Below, in pieces: positions 49,930 through 58,017 of a DNA stretch of 64,000 nt. How positions within the stretch are numbered: the stretch's first letter is position 1; each line of letters starts with the position of its first letter. A program made the translations under genes and the position numbers. Source of the DNA: Pseudarthrobacter phenanthrenivorans Sphe3 (GTDB lineage: Bacteria > Actinomycetota > Actinomycetes > Actinomycetales > Micrococcaceae); the NCBI RefSeq assembly GCF_000189535.1, contig NC_015145.1, positions 496,001-560,000 on the forward strand, written 5' to 3'. The notes beneath the pieces are model-generated. The model searched no databases. It saw only the letters and a program-made list of their open reading frames with translations, and had not been told where the DNA came from.

Positions 49930-50505
49930 ATGGATGACCAGATGGACGATGTCCTGGCTGCTGTCGGTCCGAGGTTGCGGGCCCTCCGGCTGAGCCGCGA
50001 AACAACCTTGTCAGCCCTTGCCGAGGCCACCGGTATTTCGGTGAGTACGCTCTCCAGGCTGGAATCCGGCCAGCGGCGGCCCAACCTTGAACTGCTGCTG
50101 CCGCTGGCGAAGGCGCACCAGGTGCCCCTTGATGAACTTGTAGGTGCTCCCGCTACCGGTGATCCCCGGGTCCACCTGCGCCCCATCGAGGCCCACGGGA
50201 TGACCATTGTTCCACTGACGCGGAAGCCCGGCGGGATCCAGGCGTACAAGCACATCCTGCCTGCCGGGCCGCTGGAAGAACCGGATCCAAAAGTCCACGA
50301 AGGGTACGAGTGGCTGTACGTCCTCAACGGAAAGCTGCGCATGGTGCTGGGCAGCCGGGACCTGGTGCTCAAAGCAGGCGAAGCGGCGGAGTTTGACACC
50401 CGGGTACCGCACTGGTTTGGCCGGGCCGACGGCAAGGCAGTGGAATTCCTCAGTCTCTTCGGGACCCAGGGGGAGCGGATGCACGTCCGGGCCAGGCCGG
50501 CCTGA
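49930..50505 (+). CDS. XRE-family regulator with cupin domain
   Basis: A 191-aa protein. The helix-turn-helix is at about 14-70 (ALAEATGISVSTLSRLESGQ). A C-terminal cupin at about 105-188 has AYKHILPAGPLEEPDPKVHE, GYEWLYVLNGKLRMVL and EFDTRVPHWFG, providing the beta-barrel and possible ligand His. Such regulators sense small molecules or metals and control adjacent catabolic genes. It probably binds the GGCAAA dyad in its own promoter. Confidence 0.92.
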   Translation: MDDQMDDVLAAVGPRLRALRLSRETTLSALAEATGISVSTLSRLESGQRRPNLELLLPLAKAHQVPLDELVGAPATGDPRVHLRPIEAHGMTIVPLTRKPGGIQAYKHILPAGPLEEPDPKVHEGYEWLYVLNGKLRMVLGSRDLVLKAGEAAEFDTRVPHWFGRADGKAVEFLSLFGTQGERMHVRARPA

Positions 50506-50582
50506 ACCCCGCACGACCCAGACTTTTCACAGGTGCGTAAGGTAGACAGGGCAGAAAGGCCTGGATACGGACGGGGAGTTGT

Positions 50583-51236
50583 ATGTGGGGAATGGCGGGG
50601 GACGCAGCGGGATCGACGGATAACCTCACCGGGCTGGTGGGTATGGCCGCCCGGGCCATCGAACAGCTGGGTGAATGGGGAGTGGGCGCCTTTACGCTGG
50701 CAGAAACCGTGCTGCCGCCCATTCCCAGCGAAGTCATTCTGCCGCTGGCGGGCTACCTGGCCAAGCAGGGGTCCCTGAACCTGGTCCTTATCTTTGTCAC
50801 CAGCACCCTCGGTGCCTACCTGGGCGCACTGTTCCTCTACTGGCTTGGCGCCAGGCTGGGCCTCGAGCGTTCCATCCGCGGGCTGTCAAAATTGCCCCTG
50901 GTGGACCGGGACGACTTCGAGCGCGCAGCTGCTTGGTTCCGCCGCCATGGCAGGTCCTCGATCTTCTTCGGGCGGTTGCTGCCCGGCATCCGCAGCCTCA
51001 TCTCACTCCCGGCCGGGGCATCCGGCATGCCGCTGGGGACCTTCAGCCTGTACACGGTGGCGGGGAGCGGACTGTGGAACGGGGCCCTGATAGGACTGGG
51101 GTACCTGCTGGGCACCCAATACCGGCTGATCGAGGAGTACTCGCGGTTCCTGAACTACGCGGTGTATGGCGCACTGGCCGTCACCGTGGCCCTGCTGGTG
51201 GCCAGGCGGCTGAAGCGGCAGAAAGTCAACAGCTGA
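50583..51236 (+). CDS. DedA/SNARE-associated family membrane protein
   Basis: A 217-aa membrane protein with the DedA signature: ETVLPPIPSEVILPLAGYLA near the first helix, then LGAYLGALFLYWLGARLG and FFGRLLPGIRSLISLPAGAS, containing the conserved G-R-hydrophobic-PG-R block. DedA proteins are implicated in undecaprenyl-phosphate and lipid flipping and membrane homeostasis. GGGGAG precedes ATG 50583. Monocistronic. Confidence 0.94.
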   Translation: MWGMAGDAAGSTDNLTGLVGMAARAIEQLGEWGVGAFTLAETVLPPIPSEVILPLAGYLAKQGSLNLVLIFVTSTLGAYLGALFLYWLGARLGLERSIRGLSKLPLVDRDDFERAAAWFRRHGRSSIFFGRLLPGIRSLISLPAGASGMPLGTFSLYTVAGSGLWNGALIGLGYLLGTQYRLIEEYSRFLNYAVYGALAVTVALLVARRLKRQKVNS

Positions 51237-51261
51237 CGGACCACGCCGCGCAGTTTTCCCT

Positions 51262-51777
51262 TTACTTGCCATCGTCCGTGAAGTCGCCGGCGTTCCGGCG
51301 GAACGCCGCCAGGATGCGGATCAGCTGGTCCACGTCGGCCGGCTCGAAGCCCGGAGCGCTGAAGACCCTTGAATTGAGCGCCGCTGTTGACCGTTTGGCC
51401 AGGGCCCGGCCTTTGGCGGTCAGCTCTATCAGTGTGGTCCGGCCGTCCGTGGGATGCGGGGACCGCGCCACCAGCCCGGCGCGCTCCAGCCGGTCCACCG
51501 CATTGGTGACGGACGTGGGGTGGACCTGGAGCAGGGCGCTCGCCTTCTTCATGGGCAGCGAACCGTTCCGGGCAAAGCTCAGCAGCGCCAGCAGCTCGTA
51601 ACGGGCAAAGGTCAGGCCGAAGGGTTTGAGGGTGGACTCGATCCTCGCCAGCAGGATCTGCTGGGTCCGCATGATGGCCGTGATGGCGGCCATGGAGGCT
51701 GCGACGTCCGCCCAGCCGTGTTCTTCCCAGTTCCGCCGTGCTTCAGCAATGGGATCGCGGGGCAGCGGAATACCCAT
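51262..51777 (-). CDS. MarR-family transcriptional regulator
   Basis: A 171-aa winged-helix regulator. Dimer helix 1 includes ITAIMRTQQILLARIESTLK. The DNA-binding core is SLPMKKASALLQVHPTSVTN, then DRLERAGLVARSPHPTDGRT with the wing. It is divergent from an acyl-CoA dehydrogenase, so it likely represses that gene in response to an acyl-CoA or aromatic compound. The intergenic region carries a -10 box and dyads (51831-51847). Confidence 0.93.
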   Translation of the reverse strand: MGIPLPRDPIAEARRNWEEHGWADVAASMAAITAIMRTQQILLARIESTLKPFGLTFARYELLALLSFARNGSLPMKKASALLQVHPTSVTNAVDRLERAGLVARSPHPTDGRTTLIELTAKGRALAKRSTAALNSRVFSAPGFEPADVDQLIRILAAFRRNAGDFTDDGK

Positions 51778-51799
51778 AGAGAACCTTTCACCCGCGTGA

Positions 51800-51847
51800 C
51801 CTGCGTCACCCTTTGCCTGCGTTGTGAATATACTAGGACATCCAATC
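51800..51847 (+). promoter_or_regulatory. Divergent MarR/acyl-CoA dehydrogenase promoter with dyads
   Basis: A perfect -10 hexamer TATACT lies at 51831-51836. It is followed directly by the dyad TAGGACATCCAA (51836-51847; TnGGAnnTCCnA), placed to block initiation. Upstream, GTGAC-CTGC-GTCAC forms another perfect dyad near 51799-51812. The -35 region is poor (TCACCC), suggesting an activated or regulated promoter. MarR binding is inferred. Confidence 0.55.
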
Positions 51848-51866
51848 GTCAGGGAAGCGGAAGGGG

Positions 51867-53060
51867 TTGACGCCGGTGCAGCCCCGGGAAAGCCGCAAGG
51901 AAGTTCCGTTCCCCGATGCCGACCTCATGTACGTGGCAGACCTCCTGCCGCCGCATGAACACATGCGGTACCTGGACATCCGCGACTTCCTGCAGGCCGA
52001 CGTGCGCAAGGCCTCCATCGACTACTGGAACCGTGAAGAGTTCCCCTTCGGCCTGCTGGCGGAGATGGGCGGGCACGGCCTCGGCGCCCTGCAGCTGGAC
52101 GGCAGCTCCACGCTTTTCAAAGGACTCATGTACGTCGAGCTGGCCAGGGCGGACGTTTCCCTCTCGGCGCTGGCGGGCATCCACAACGAGCTCATCATCG
52201 GCACCCTTGACCTGCTGGGGTCCCCGGAACAGAAGCGCCGCTGGCTGCCGGGGCTGAAGACTTTCACCCGGCTGGGGGCGTTTGCCCTGACCGAACCCGA
52301 GCATGGTTCGGACATCGCCGGCGGGCTCGCCACTTCGGCGCGGCTGGATGGCGGCGAGTGGGTCCTGAACGGCTCAAAGCGCTGGATCGGGGCGGGAACC
52401 ATCGCCGATTTCGCCCTGGTGTGGGCCCGGGACGAGGCAGACCTGCAGATCAAAGCCTTCATTGTCGAAACGGACCGGCCGGGCTATGCGGCCGCCAAGA
52501 TCAACAACAAGATCGGCTTGCGGATCATGCAAAACGCCGACATTACCCTGCAGGATGTCCGGATTCCGGCTGCCAACCTGCTGCCGGGAGCCACCGGCTT
52601 TGGCAGGGCGAACGAACTCCTGCGGGACTCAAGGGCCTGGGTGGGCTGGCAGGCCGCGGGAATCCAGCTTGCCGCTTTCGACGTAGCCCGCGCTTACTCT
52701 CTGGGCCGCCGGCAGTTTGGCAGGGAACTGGCCGGGTTCCAGCTCGTCCAGCAGCAGCTTGCGGACATCCTGGGCAACGCCACCGCATCGCTGGCGCTCA
52801 TGGTGCAGCTTGCCAGGGTCCAGGAGCAGGGCAAGCTGGAGATGGTGCAGGCAGCCATGGCAAAAGCCACCACCACCAGGCTCGCGCGGGCGTCAGTGGC
52901 GATGGGACGCTCCCTGCTGGGCGGCAACGGTATCAGCGCGGATTATGAGATGGCCAAGCTCTTCGGCGACGCGGAGATCCTGTACACCTACGAGGGCAGC
53001 TACGAGATCAACTCCCTCATTGTGGGCCGGGCCGTGACAGGTAAATCGGCATTCACGTGA
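51867..53060 (+). CDS. Acyl-CoA dehydrogenase, glutaryl-CoA dehydrogenase-like
   Basis: A 397-aa flavoenzyme. The FAD/substrate blocks AFALTEPEHGSDIAGGLATS and WVLNGSKRWIGAGTIADFAL are present, and catalytic base Glu376 lies in ILYTYEGSYEINSLIVGRAV. This TYEG location and the GRAVTG end are as in glutaryl-CoA and isovaleryl-like dehydrogenases. The exact substrate is uncertain. TTG 51867 is used, with GGAAGGGG just before it. The 3' end runs into a 17-bp tandem repeat. Confidence 0.93.
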   Translation: MTPVQPRESRKEVPFPDADLMYVADLLPPHEHMRYLDIRDFLQADVRKASIDYWNREEFPFGLLAEMGGHGLGALQLDGSSTLFKGLMYVELARADVSLSALAGIHNELIIGTLDLLGSPEQKRRWLPGLKTFTRLGAFALTEPEHGSDIAGGLATSARLDGGEWVLNGSKRWIGAGTIADFALVWARDEADLQIKAFIVETDRPGYAAAKINNKIGLRIMQNADITLQDVRIPAANLLPGATGFGRANELLRDSRAWVGWQAAGIQLAAFDVARAYSLGRRQFGRELAGFQLVQQQLADILGNATASLALMVQLARVQEQGKLEMVQAAMAKATTTRLARASVAMGRSLLGGNGISADYEMAKLFGDAEILYTYEGSYEINSLIVGRAVTGKSAFT

Positions 53061-53116
53061 CGGGGGCAGTCGCCCGACAACCGCATTCACACGACACCTG
53101 CATTCACCTGAAACCC
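53049..53116. repeat. Four tandem 17-bp units at the 3' end of the dehydrogenase gene
   Basis: Units begin at 53049, 53066, 53083 and 53100: GCATTCACGTGACGGGG, GCAGTCGCCCGACAACC, GCATTCACACGACACCT and GCATTCACCTGAAACCC. The first includes the final codons (Ala-Phe-Thr-stop) of the coding sequence. Units 1, 3 and 4 share GCATTCAC; unit 2 is more diverged. It appears to be tandem duplication of the gene's end. Confidence 0.75.
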
Positions 53117-53223
53117 GCGCCCGCCGGGGCGCCGCGCAGGCCGGCCAGTGCGCGGCGGTGCTGCTGCGGCGCAGGCCCTTGCCGTTGTCCCTGGGCCTGC
53201 CACTGGCTAGCATCAAAGAGATA

Positions 53224-53246
53224 AGCATACTTACTTTAGTTATGCT
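53224..53246 (+). promoter_or_regulatory. Inverted repeat in the SDR promoter
   Basis: AGCATA at 53224-53229 and TATGCT at 53241-53246 flank an AT-rich 11-base centre (CTTACTTTAGT), itself partly symmetrical. It lies 28 bases before the SDR start in an otherwise GC-rich region. This is typical of a TetR-like or MerR-like operator covering a promoter. The cognate regulator may be the MerR gene at 54285 or one outside the window. Confidence 0.5.
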
Positions 53247-53273
53247 CCCTTGGCGGAGGCGGAAGGGAATCCG

Positions 53274-54251
53274 ATGCGCATCAGGAAATCAGTAGTTGTC
53301 ATCACCGGAGCGTCCAGCGGAATCGGGCGGGCCATAGCGCTTCGTTTAGCGGACAAGGGAGCCCGGCTGGTCCTGGCGGCCCGTGGCACCAAAGAACTTG
53401 AAGCAGTGGCGGAGGAATGCAGGAAACGCGGCGCAGAGGCGCTGGCGGTAACAACGGACGTAACGGATCCGGCGATGGTGGAGGGCCTGGCAGCACGTGC
53501 CGTGGCGGAGTTCGGACGGCTCGATGTGTGGATCAACAACGCGGCGGTAGCGGCATTCGGACGGCTGGCCGACATTCCGCCCGCGGACTTCCAGCGGGTC
53601 CTGGACGTCAATATCTCCGGCTACGTGAACGGTGCCCGTGCGGCCCTGAAACTGCAAGCTGCCCAAAACTCCGGAGTCCTGATCAACATTGCCTCCGTGG
53701 TGGGAGAAACCCCCCTGCCCTACAACGCGGCCTATTCCATGTCCAAGGCCGCCGTCCGTGCCCTCACCGTCAGCCTTCGGTCTGAGCTGGCGCTGGAAAA
53801 GGTGTCCGGTGTGGACGCATGCACTGTCCTCCCGGCCACCATCGACACACCGTTCTACCAGCATGCCGCCAATTACACGGGCCGACGCGCGTCCGCGATG
53901 CCTCCTGTCTTCACGCCGGAACGGGTGGCGCGGGCCGTGGAGAAAACCATTACCCGGCCCCGGCGGGAAACCGTGGTGGGGGGACCAGCGGGCCGCCTGC
54001 TGATCCTGCAGCACAAGGTCAGCCCCCGGAAGGTGGAAGGCGCCATCGCCCGGCAGGTGGACAAAACCCAGCTGCCCCGGCGGAAGCCCACGCCCATCAC
54101 CGCCGGAAACCTCCACCGCCCATCCGAAACGATTCGAAAAGGTTCGGTTACGGGCGGCTGGCACGGCAGGCGTCGCACCGCGCAGCGTCGGATCATGGGC
54201 GCGGCCGCCTTGGCCGGGACCGCAGCGGCCTTACGGAAGCTGCGTGGCTGA
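53274..54251 (+). CDS. Short-chain dehydrogenase/reductase
   Basis: A 325-aa SDR with TGASSGIG (11-18) for NAD(P) binding, NNAA motif (88-91) and catalytic Ser141, Tyr154 and Lys158 (YSMSK). A C-terminal extension of about 80 residues after the core (LLILQHKVSPRKVEGAIARQ, ending in an Arg-rich segment and ALAGTAAALRKLRG) is longer than classical SDRs and may associate with membrane. ATG 53274 follows GGAAGGGA; a TTG at 53250 is the alternative. The substrate is unknown. Confidence 0.92.
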   Translation: MRIRKSVVVITGASSGIGRAIALRLADKGARLVLAARGTKELEAVAEECRKRGAEALAVTTDVTDPAMVEGLAARAVAEFGRLDVWINNAAVAAFGRLADIPPADFQRVLDVNISGYVNGARAALKLQAAQNSGVLINIASVVGETPLPYNAAYSMSKAAVRALTVSLRSELALEKVSGVDACTVLPATIDTPFYQHAANYTGRRASAMPPVFTPERVARAVEKTITRPRRETVVGGPAGRLLILQHKVSPRKVEGAIARQVDKTQLPRRKPTPITAGNLHRPSETIRKGSVTGGWHGRRRTAQRRIMGAAALAGTAAALRKLRG

Positions 54252-54262
54252 CCGGCCTGACT

Positions 54263-54277
54263 GCCGCCGAAGGCGGC
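54263..54277. terminator. Short hairpin between convergent genes
   Basis: GCCGCC and GGCGGC flank a GAA loop in the 33-base gap between the SDR and the MerR gene. The GC-rich hairpin is compatible with bidirectional termination but has no T-run. Confidence 0.35.
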
Positions 54278-54284
54278 TGCGCGC

Positions 54285-55070
54285 TTACAGGTGCTTCTCC
54301 GCGTACGCCCGCAGCGCATCCCGAACGAATCCTGCCCCGGCTTCGCCCCCGTAGTTGGCAGCGAACCGCGCGTCCGCAACATACATCTCCGCCAGCCCGA
54401 TGACATAGCCTTTAAGATCTCCACCGCGCTCAGAGGCAGGTGTACCCGGGATGGAAGCCAGCCAGGCGACGTGCTGTCCAGCCAGGTCCTCAGCCTCCGG
54501 CCCGTCGGCCGGGATTCCTCCAGCGGCGGCAGCCAGCCAACTGCTTCCGAGCTGTTCGGCACGTGCCTTCCAGTCCCGTTTTTCCGCCACGCCCATGCCC
54601 CTCCACCAGGCGTCGCTCTTCGCGTAGGCGTCCCTGCCCCAGCGCTCTTCCACCTCGTCCTTGTACTGCGTGTGGTCAAAGCCGTCAAACATCTCTTCCG
54701 CCACCATGTCGCCTCCTCCTTTCACTTTCTCGATGGTTTGCCGGACGGATGCCATTTGCCGCGACAGCCTTTCCTGTTCCCGGCCCAGCCACTCGAGGTG
54801 GCTGCTCAAAGCCCTCACTGCATCCCCCTGCTGGCGGAACACCTCGGCAATGGCCGGCAGGCCCAGCCCAAGCTCCCGCAGGAGCAGGATCCGTTGAAGC
54901 TGCAGGAGGGCGGCGCCGTCGTAGTAGCGGTAGCCGTTGTTGCCCACCCGGCTGGGTTTCAGCAGCCCGATGTCGTCGTAATGGCGCAGGGTCCGGCTGG
55001 TGGTGCCGGTAATCCGGGCCACGTCCTGGATCGACCAGTCTGGCCCCGCCTTCCCCTCTGTTGCTTGCAT
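54285..55070 (-). CDS. MerR-family regulator with TipAS domain
   Basis: A 261-aa protein. The N-terminal MerR HTH is at about 12-80 (SIQDVARITGTTSRTLRHYD, DIGLLKPSRVGNNGYRYYDG). A coiled coil follows (about 85-120), then a TipAS effector domain (about 125-255: EEMFDGFDHTQYKDEVEERW; RFAANYGGEAGAGFVRDALR). TipAS proteins bind antibiotics or peptides and activate MDR-type genes. Its own promoter has the 19-base spacer and palindrome expected of MerR autoregulation (55077-55107). Confidence 0.94.
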   Translation of the reverse strand: MQATEGKAGPDWSIQDVARITGTTSRTLRHYDDIGLLKPSRVGNNGYRYYDGAALLQLQRILLLRELGLGLPAIAEVFRQQGDAVRALSSHLEWLGREQERLSRQMASVRQTIEKVKGGGDMVAEEMFDGFDHTQYKDEVEERWGRDAYAKSDAWWRGMGVAEKRDWKARAEQLGSSWLAAAAGGIPADGPEAEDLAGQHVAWLASIPGTPASERGGDLKGYVIGLAEMYVADARFAANYGGEAGAGFVRDALRAYAEKHL

Positions 55071-55076
55071 GCTTTG

Positions 55077-55107
55077 AGCGTAGGGGTTGACGCTGCGTCA
55101 AGGTCAA
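55077..55107 (-). promoter_or_regulatory. MerR-type autoregulated promoter with 19-bp spacer
   Basis: On the minus strand, TTGACC (55107-55102) and TACGCT (55082-55077) are 19 bases apart. The spacer contains the perfect 15-bp palindrome TTGACGCAGCGTCAA (55087-55101). Overlong 19-20-base spacing with a centred dyad is the hallmark of MerR-regulated promoters, which the regulator untwists on activation. Confidence 0.8.
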
Positions 55108-55454
55108 GCAGGTTTTTCGGGGAACCCATGGCCCGGTGGGCGGCGGGGGGACCGTGTCCGGGCCAGGGCCACCAGCCGGCTGAAGGCGAAGATAAAGGCC
55201 GCCTCGATGGCCAGCATCAGGGCTACCAGGAGCCACTGGCCCCGGGCGGCGAACACCACGCATCCGGTCAGGGCCAGGACCGTCCCCAGGGCCAGGGTGT
55301 AGATGGCAAACCCCAGGGCGACCCGCGCGCTGCGGACTCCGGTGCGGAAACCGAAGCCGAGGGGTTCGCCGCCGGGGTGCCCGGGAACACGGTCGGGCAC
55401 TGCAGGTCCGAGCCTGTCGAACTCTTCCCAGGGGTCCTGGTGCTGTCCGCTCAC
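55104..55454 (-). CDS. Small membrane protein of unknown function
   Basis: A 116-aa protein starting at GTG 55454 (VSGQHQDPWEEFDRLGPAVP). It has a hydrophilic N-terminus with an Asp/Pro-rich segment, then two helices (ALGFAIYTLALGTVLALTGC; WLLVALMLAIEAAFIFAFSR). The C-terminus is basic. A -10-like GATAAT ends six bases before GTG, so the mRNA may be leaderless. The frame extends to 55511 but overlaps the csp terminator. Function unknown. Confidence 0.6.
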   Translation of the reverse strand: MSGQHQDPWEEFDRLGPAVPDRVPGHPGGEPLGFGFRTGVRSARVALGFAIYTLALGTVLALTGCVVFAARGQWLLVALMLAIEAAFIFAFSRLVALARTRSPRRPPGHGFPEKPA

Positions 55455-55513
55455 CAGGCAATTATCCCAAAAATGGACGTCGGCGGGGCAGCGGAAGCAG
55501 GAGGGAAGCAAAA

Positions 55514-55551
55514 CAGCGGCCCCTCCAGCAAAGATGCTGAAGAGGCCGCTG
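55514..55551 (-). terminator. Terminator of the cold-shock gene
   Basis: CAGCGGCC...GGCCGCTG plus an inner CAGCA/TGCTG stem with AAGA loop, interrupted by two single mismatches. On the minus strand it is followed by TTTTGCTTCC. It lies 43 bases after the csp stop codon. Confidence 0.8.
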
Positions 55552-55594
55552 CAGGATACGGGGTTCCGCCGGCGGACCGGCGGTCACCTAAGCC

Positions 55595-55798
55595 TTAGAG
55601 CGGGCGGATGTTCTCCGCCTGCGGGCCCTTGGGGCCCTGGGTCACATCGAATTCAACCTTCTGGTTCTCATCGAGTGAGCGGTATCCGCTGCTGGCGATT
55701 GCGGAGTAGTGGGCGAAAACGTCAGCGGACCCGTCATCGGGGGCAATGAAGCCAAAACCCTTTTCGGCGTTGAACCATTTAACTGTGCCTGTTGCCAT
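55595..55798 (-). CDS. CspA-family cold-shock protein
   Basis: A 67-aa nucleic-acid-binding protein, the length of CspA (67-70). RNP1 is [10 protein letters not shown] and RNP2 is DVFAHYSAI, where the family usually has DVFVHF/Y; the change to Ala is mild. Basic and aromatic residues for ssRNA binding are otherwise intact. It starts at ATG 55798 after GAAGGAA. It is monocistronic and acts as an RNA chaperone. Confidence 0.97.
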   Translation of the reverse strand: MATGTVKWFNAEKGFGFIAPDDGSADVFAHYSAIASSGYRSLDENQKVEFDVTQGPKGPQAENIRPL

Positions 55799-55931
55799 GG
55801 CTGCATTCCTTCGTGTGACTCTGATTCTCTCCCCGGGCCATCGGCCAGGAGTGCGGGGAGAACGTCCCCCGCAGTCCCCAACGTACGGGGCGCAGGCCGC
55901 GGTTGCAAGGGTAACGCCACATTTGTCGAGG

Positions 55932-56558
55932 TCAACGCATCCCTTCACGGCGGATGGCGGCAACGATTGCGGCTGCCCTGGTGTCCACCCCGAGCTTGGC
56001 ATAGATGTGGGCAAGGTGCGTTTTCACGGTGGCTTCAGAGATGAAAAGCCGCTGTCCGAGTTCCCTGTTGCTGAGCCCCTGGGTGAGGAGGCTCAGCAGT
56101 TCCGCTTCGCGCGGCGTGAGGACCTCCTCCGGGTTGCGCAGTTGCTGGAACAGCCGCGACGCCACTGGCGGGCTCATCACGCTTTTGCCCTGGACCGCGC
56201 CCCGGATGGCCGCAAAAATTTCCTCGGGCGCGGCATCCTTCAGCAAATAACCCATGGCCCCGGCATCCACGGCACGGACAATATCCGCGTCGGAATCATA
56301 GGTGGTGAACACCAGGATGGCCTGCCTCGGGTTGCGCTCGCGGATCTTTCGAATCGCCTCGATCCCATCCATCCCCGGTCCCATGGCCAGATCCATGACC
56401 ACCACAGCCGGCCCGTGCTCCTGCACCAGTCGCAGCGCTTCCTCCCCGGATGCCGCCTCCGCGGTCACCTGCAGGTCGGGCTGGGTGCCCAGCAGGGCGC
56501 GCAGCCCGCTCCTCACCACCAGATGGTCATCCACCAGCAGCACGGTGATCGCGCTCAT
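55932..56558 (-). CDS. NarL/LuxR-type response regulator
   Basis: A 208-aa regulator. The receiver domain has Asp10/Asp11, phospho-acceptor Asp56 (VVVMDLAMG) and Lys in YLLKDA. A LuxR helix-turn-helix is at about 145-205 ([40 protein letters not shown]). It overlaps the kinase gene by four bases and is downstream of it. It likely forms a pair with the kinase; target genes are unknown. Confidence 0.95.
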   Translation of the reverse strand: MSAITVLLVDDHLVVRSGLRALLGTQPDLQVTAEAASGEEALRLVQEHGPAVVVMDLAMGPGMDGIEAIRKIRERNPRQAILVFTTYDSDADIVRAVDAGAMGYLLKDAAPEEIFAAIRGAVQGKSVMSPPVASRLFQQLRNPEEVLTPREAELLSLLTQGLSNRELGQRLFISEATVKTHLAHIYAKLGVDTRAAAIVAAIRREGMR

Positions 56559-57820
56559 GCTTGGTCCTCCACTGGATGCCGCCCGTCCCCGGGTGCGGGG
56601 ACCTGGGCTGCCACGATAGTCCCTTCACCGGGGGCGCTTTGTACCGAGAAGGTCCCGCCCAGTTGCTCCACGCGCTGCCGCATGGCACGCAGTCCGTACC
56701 CTCCGGTGTTCGACGGCGGTGCTGCCGCCGCAGGATCGAAGCCCGCACCGTCGTCGTAAATATCCAGCGTGACCGTGTCCGGCAGGTAACCGATGGTCAC
56801 CGTGGCAATGGATGCGCCGGAATGCAGTGCGATGTTGGAGGCGGCGCTTTGCGCCACGCGGAGCAGGGCGTGGCGGACTTCAGCAGGCACGGGGCGGGGC
56901 TCGCCGGTGACCAGGAGCCGGACCTCGGGCACATACTGCCTGGCCGCCACCAGCAAGGCATCCGGCAGCGCGGACCCGTCCAGGCCAGGGGACGCGAGCT
57001 CATGCACCAGGCTCCTGGTCTCGGACAGGTTTCCCCGCAGCAGGGTGGTGGCCCGGTTCAGGTCCGCCCGGGCGGCGGGCTCCGGCCAGGCGCGTCCAGC
57101 CGCCTCAAGCAGGAGCAGGCTGCTCGCCAGCCCCTGGGTCACGGTGTCGTGGATTTCCCGGGAGACCCGCTCACGCTCGGCAATGGTTCCGGCGCGGCGC
57201 TCGCTGGCCGCCAACTGACCCTGGGCGAGGGAAACTTCCGCGTGCAGCCGGCGCTGCTCCTGGGCATCGTCCTGGATCCTGTCGTAGATGAGCGTCAGCA
57301 TGGCTCCCACTGCAAGGGGCCCCAGGAGCATGGCCAGGTCCGTGCCGTCGCTCATCCGGAACAGGCCGGCGGCAGTGGCAGTGGCGGTCACGCCCGCTGC
57401 CGCATAGGCGGCGCCGCCGGCCAAGGCGCTCCGGCTGAGGAAGAAGAGCGCGAACGAGCACCAGGCGAAGCTGGGCGCCGCGATGACCAGGACGGCCCAG
57501 ACTGCCACCAGGGCGAACACCCACGGCACCCCCGGGCGCTTCCGCCAGGCCAGGACGGCGACGACGGCGTACAGCAGGCAGGCGGCCGCGGCCAGTCCCA
57601 GGACCAGCAGGTTGTCCGCAGGGCTGTGGCGCATCACGTAGCGGACCAGGGATGCCACCAGGAGCACGGCAAAACCGAGGTGGACGGCCGCGGCGATGCC
57701 GGCCAAGGGGACTGGGGCGGCATTCCTGGTGCTGGCCGCGCGGCGTGCCAGGATCCCTGCCGCGGCATCTGCATCTGCAGCGGCATCGGCAGGGGAAGGG
57801 GCGGAGGCTCGGGTAGGCAT
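56555..57820 (-). CDS. NarX/DesK-type sensor histidine kinase
   Basis: A 421-aa kinase. The N-terminal half has about six predicted membrane helices (residues about 38-180), e.g. LVLGLAAAACLLYAVVAVLA. The HisKA_3 dimerisation domain has the phospho-acceptor His224 in ERERVSREIHDTVTQGLASS. The HATPase domain carries DDGAGFD and GGYGLRAMRQRVEQLGG. The signal is unknown. Its ATG 57820 starts the two-gene operon. Confidence 0.94.
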   Translation of the reverse strand: MPTRASAPSPADAAADADAAAGILARRAASTRNAAPVPLAGIAAAVHLGFAVLLVASLVRYVMRHSPADNLLVLGLAAAACLLYAVVAVLAWRKRPGVPWVFALVAVWAVLVIAAPSFAWCSFALFFLSRSALAGGAAYAAAGVTATATAAGLFRMSDGTDLAMLLGPLAVGAMLTLIYDRIQDDAQEQRRLHAEVSLAQGQLAASERRAGTIAERERVSREIHDTVTQGLASSLLLLEAAGRAWPEPAARADLNRATTLLRGNLSETRSLVHELASPGLDGSALPDALLVAARQYVPEVRLLVTGEPRPVPAEVRHALLRVAQSAASNIALHSGASIATVTIGYLPDTVTLDIYDDGAGFDPAAAAPPSNTGGYGLRAMRQRVEQLGGTFSVQSAPGEGTIVAAQVPAPGDGRHPVEDQA

Positions 57821-58017
57821 GGGATTCCGGTTCGGGGAGGGGGAAGGCTATCCACCATGCTATTGCCCGGGCCTTCGCTGCGTCTCTCAGCCTTTTGGCT
57901 GATACGGCTGGCCTTTTGGAGCAGGATGGAGCAGCCAAAGGCCCGATGGCACGGAGGGCTGTTCCCGGAAGGATTGATGCGTACCCGTTCAGGCCCTGCC
58001 CACCAAAGGAAAACAGC

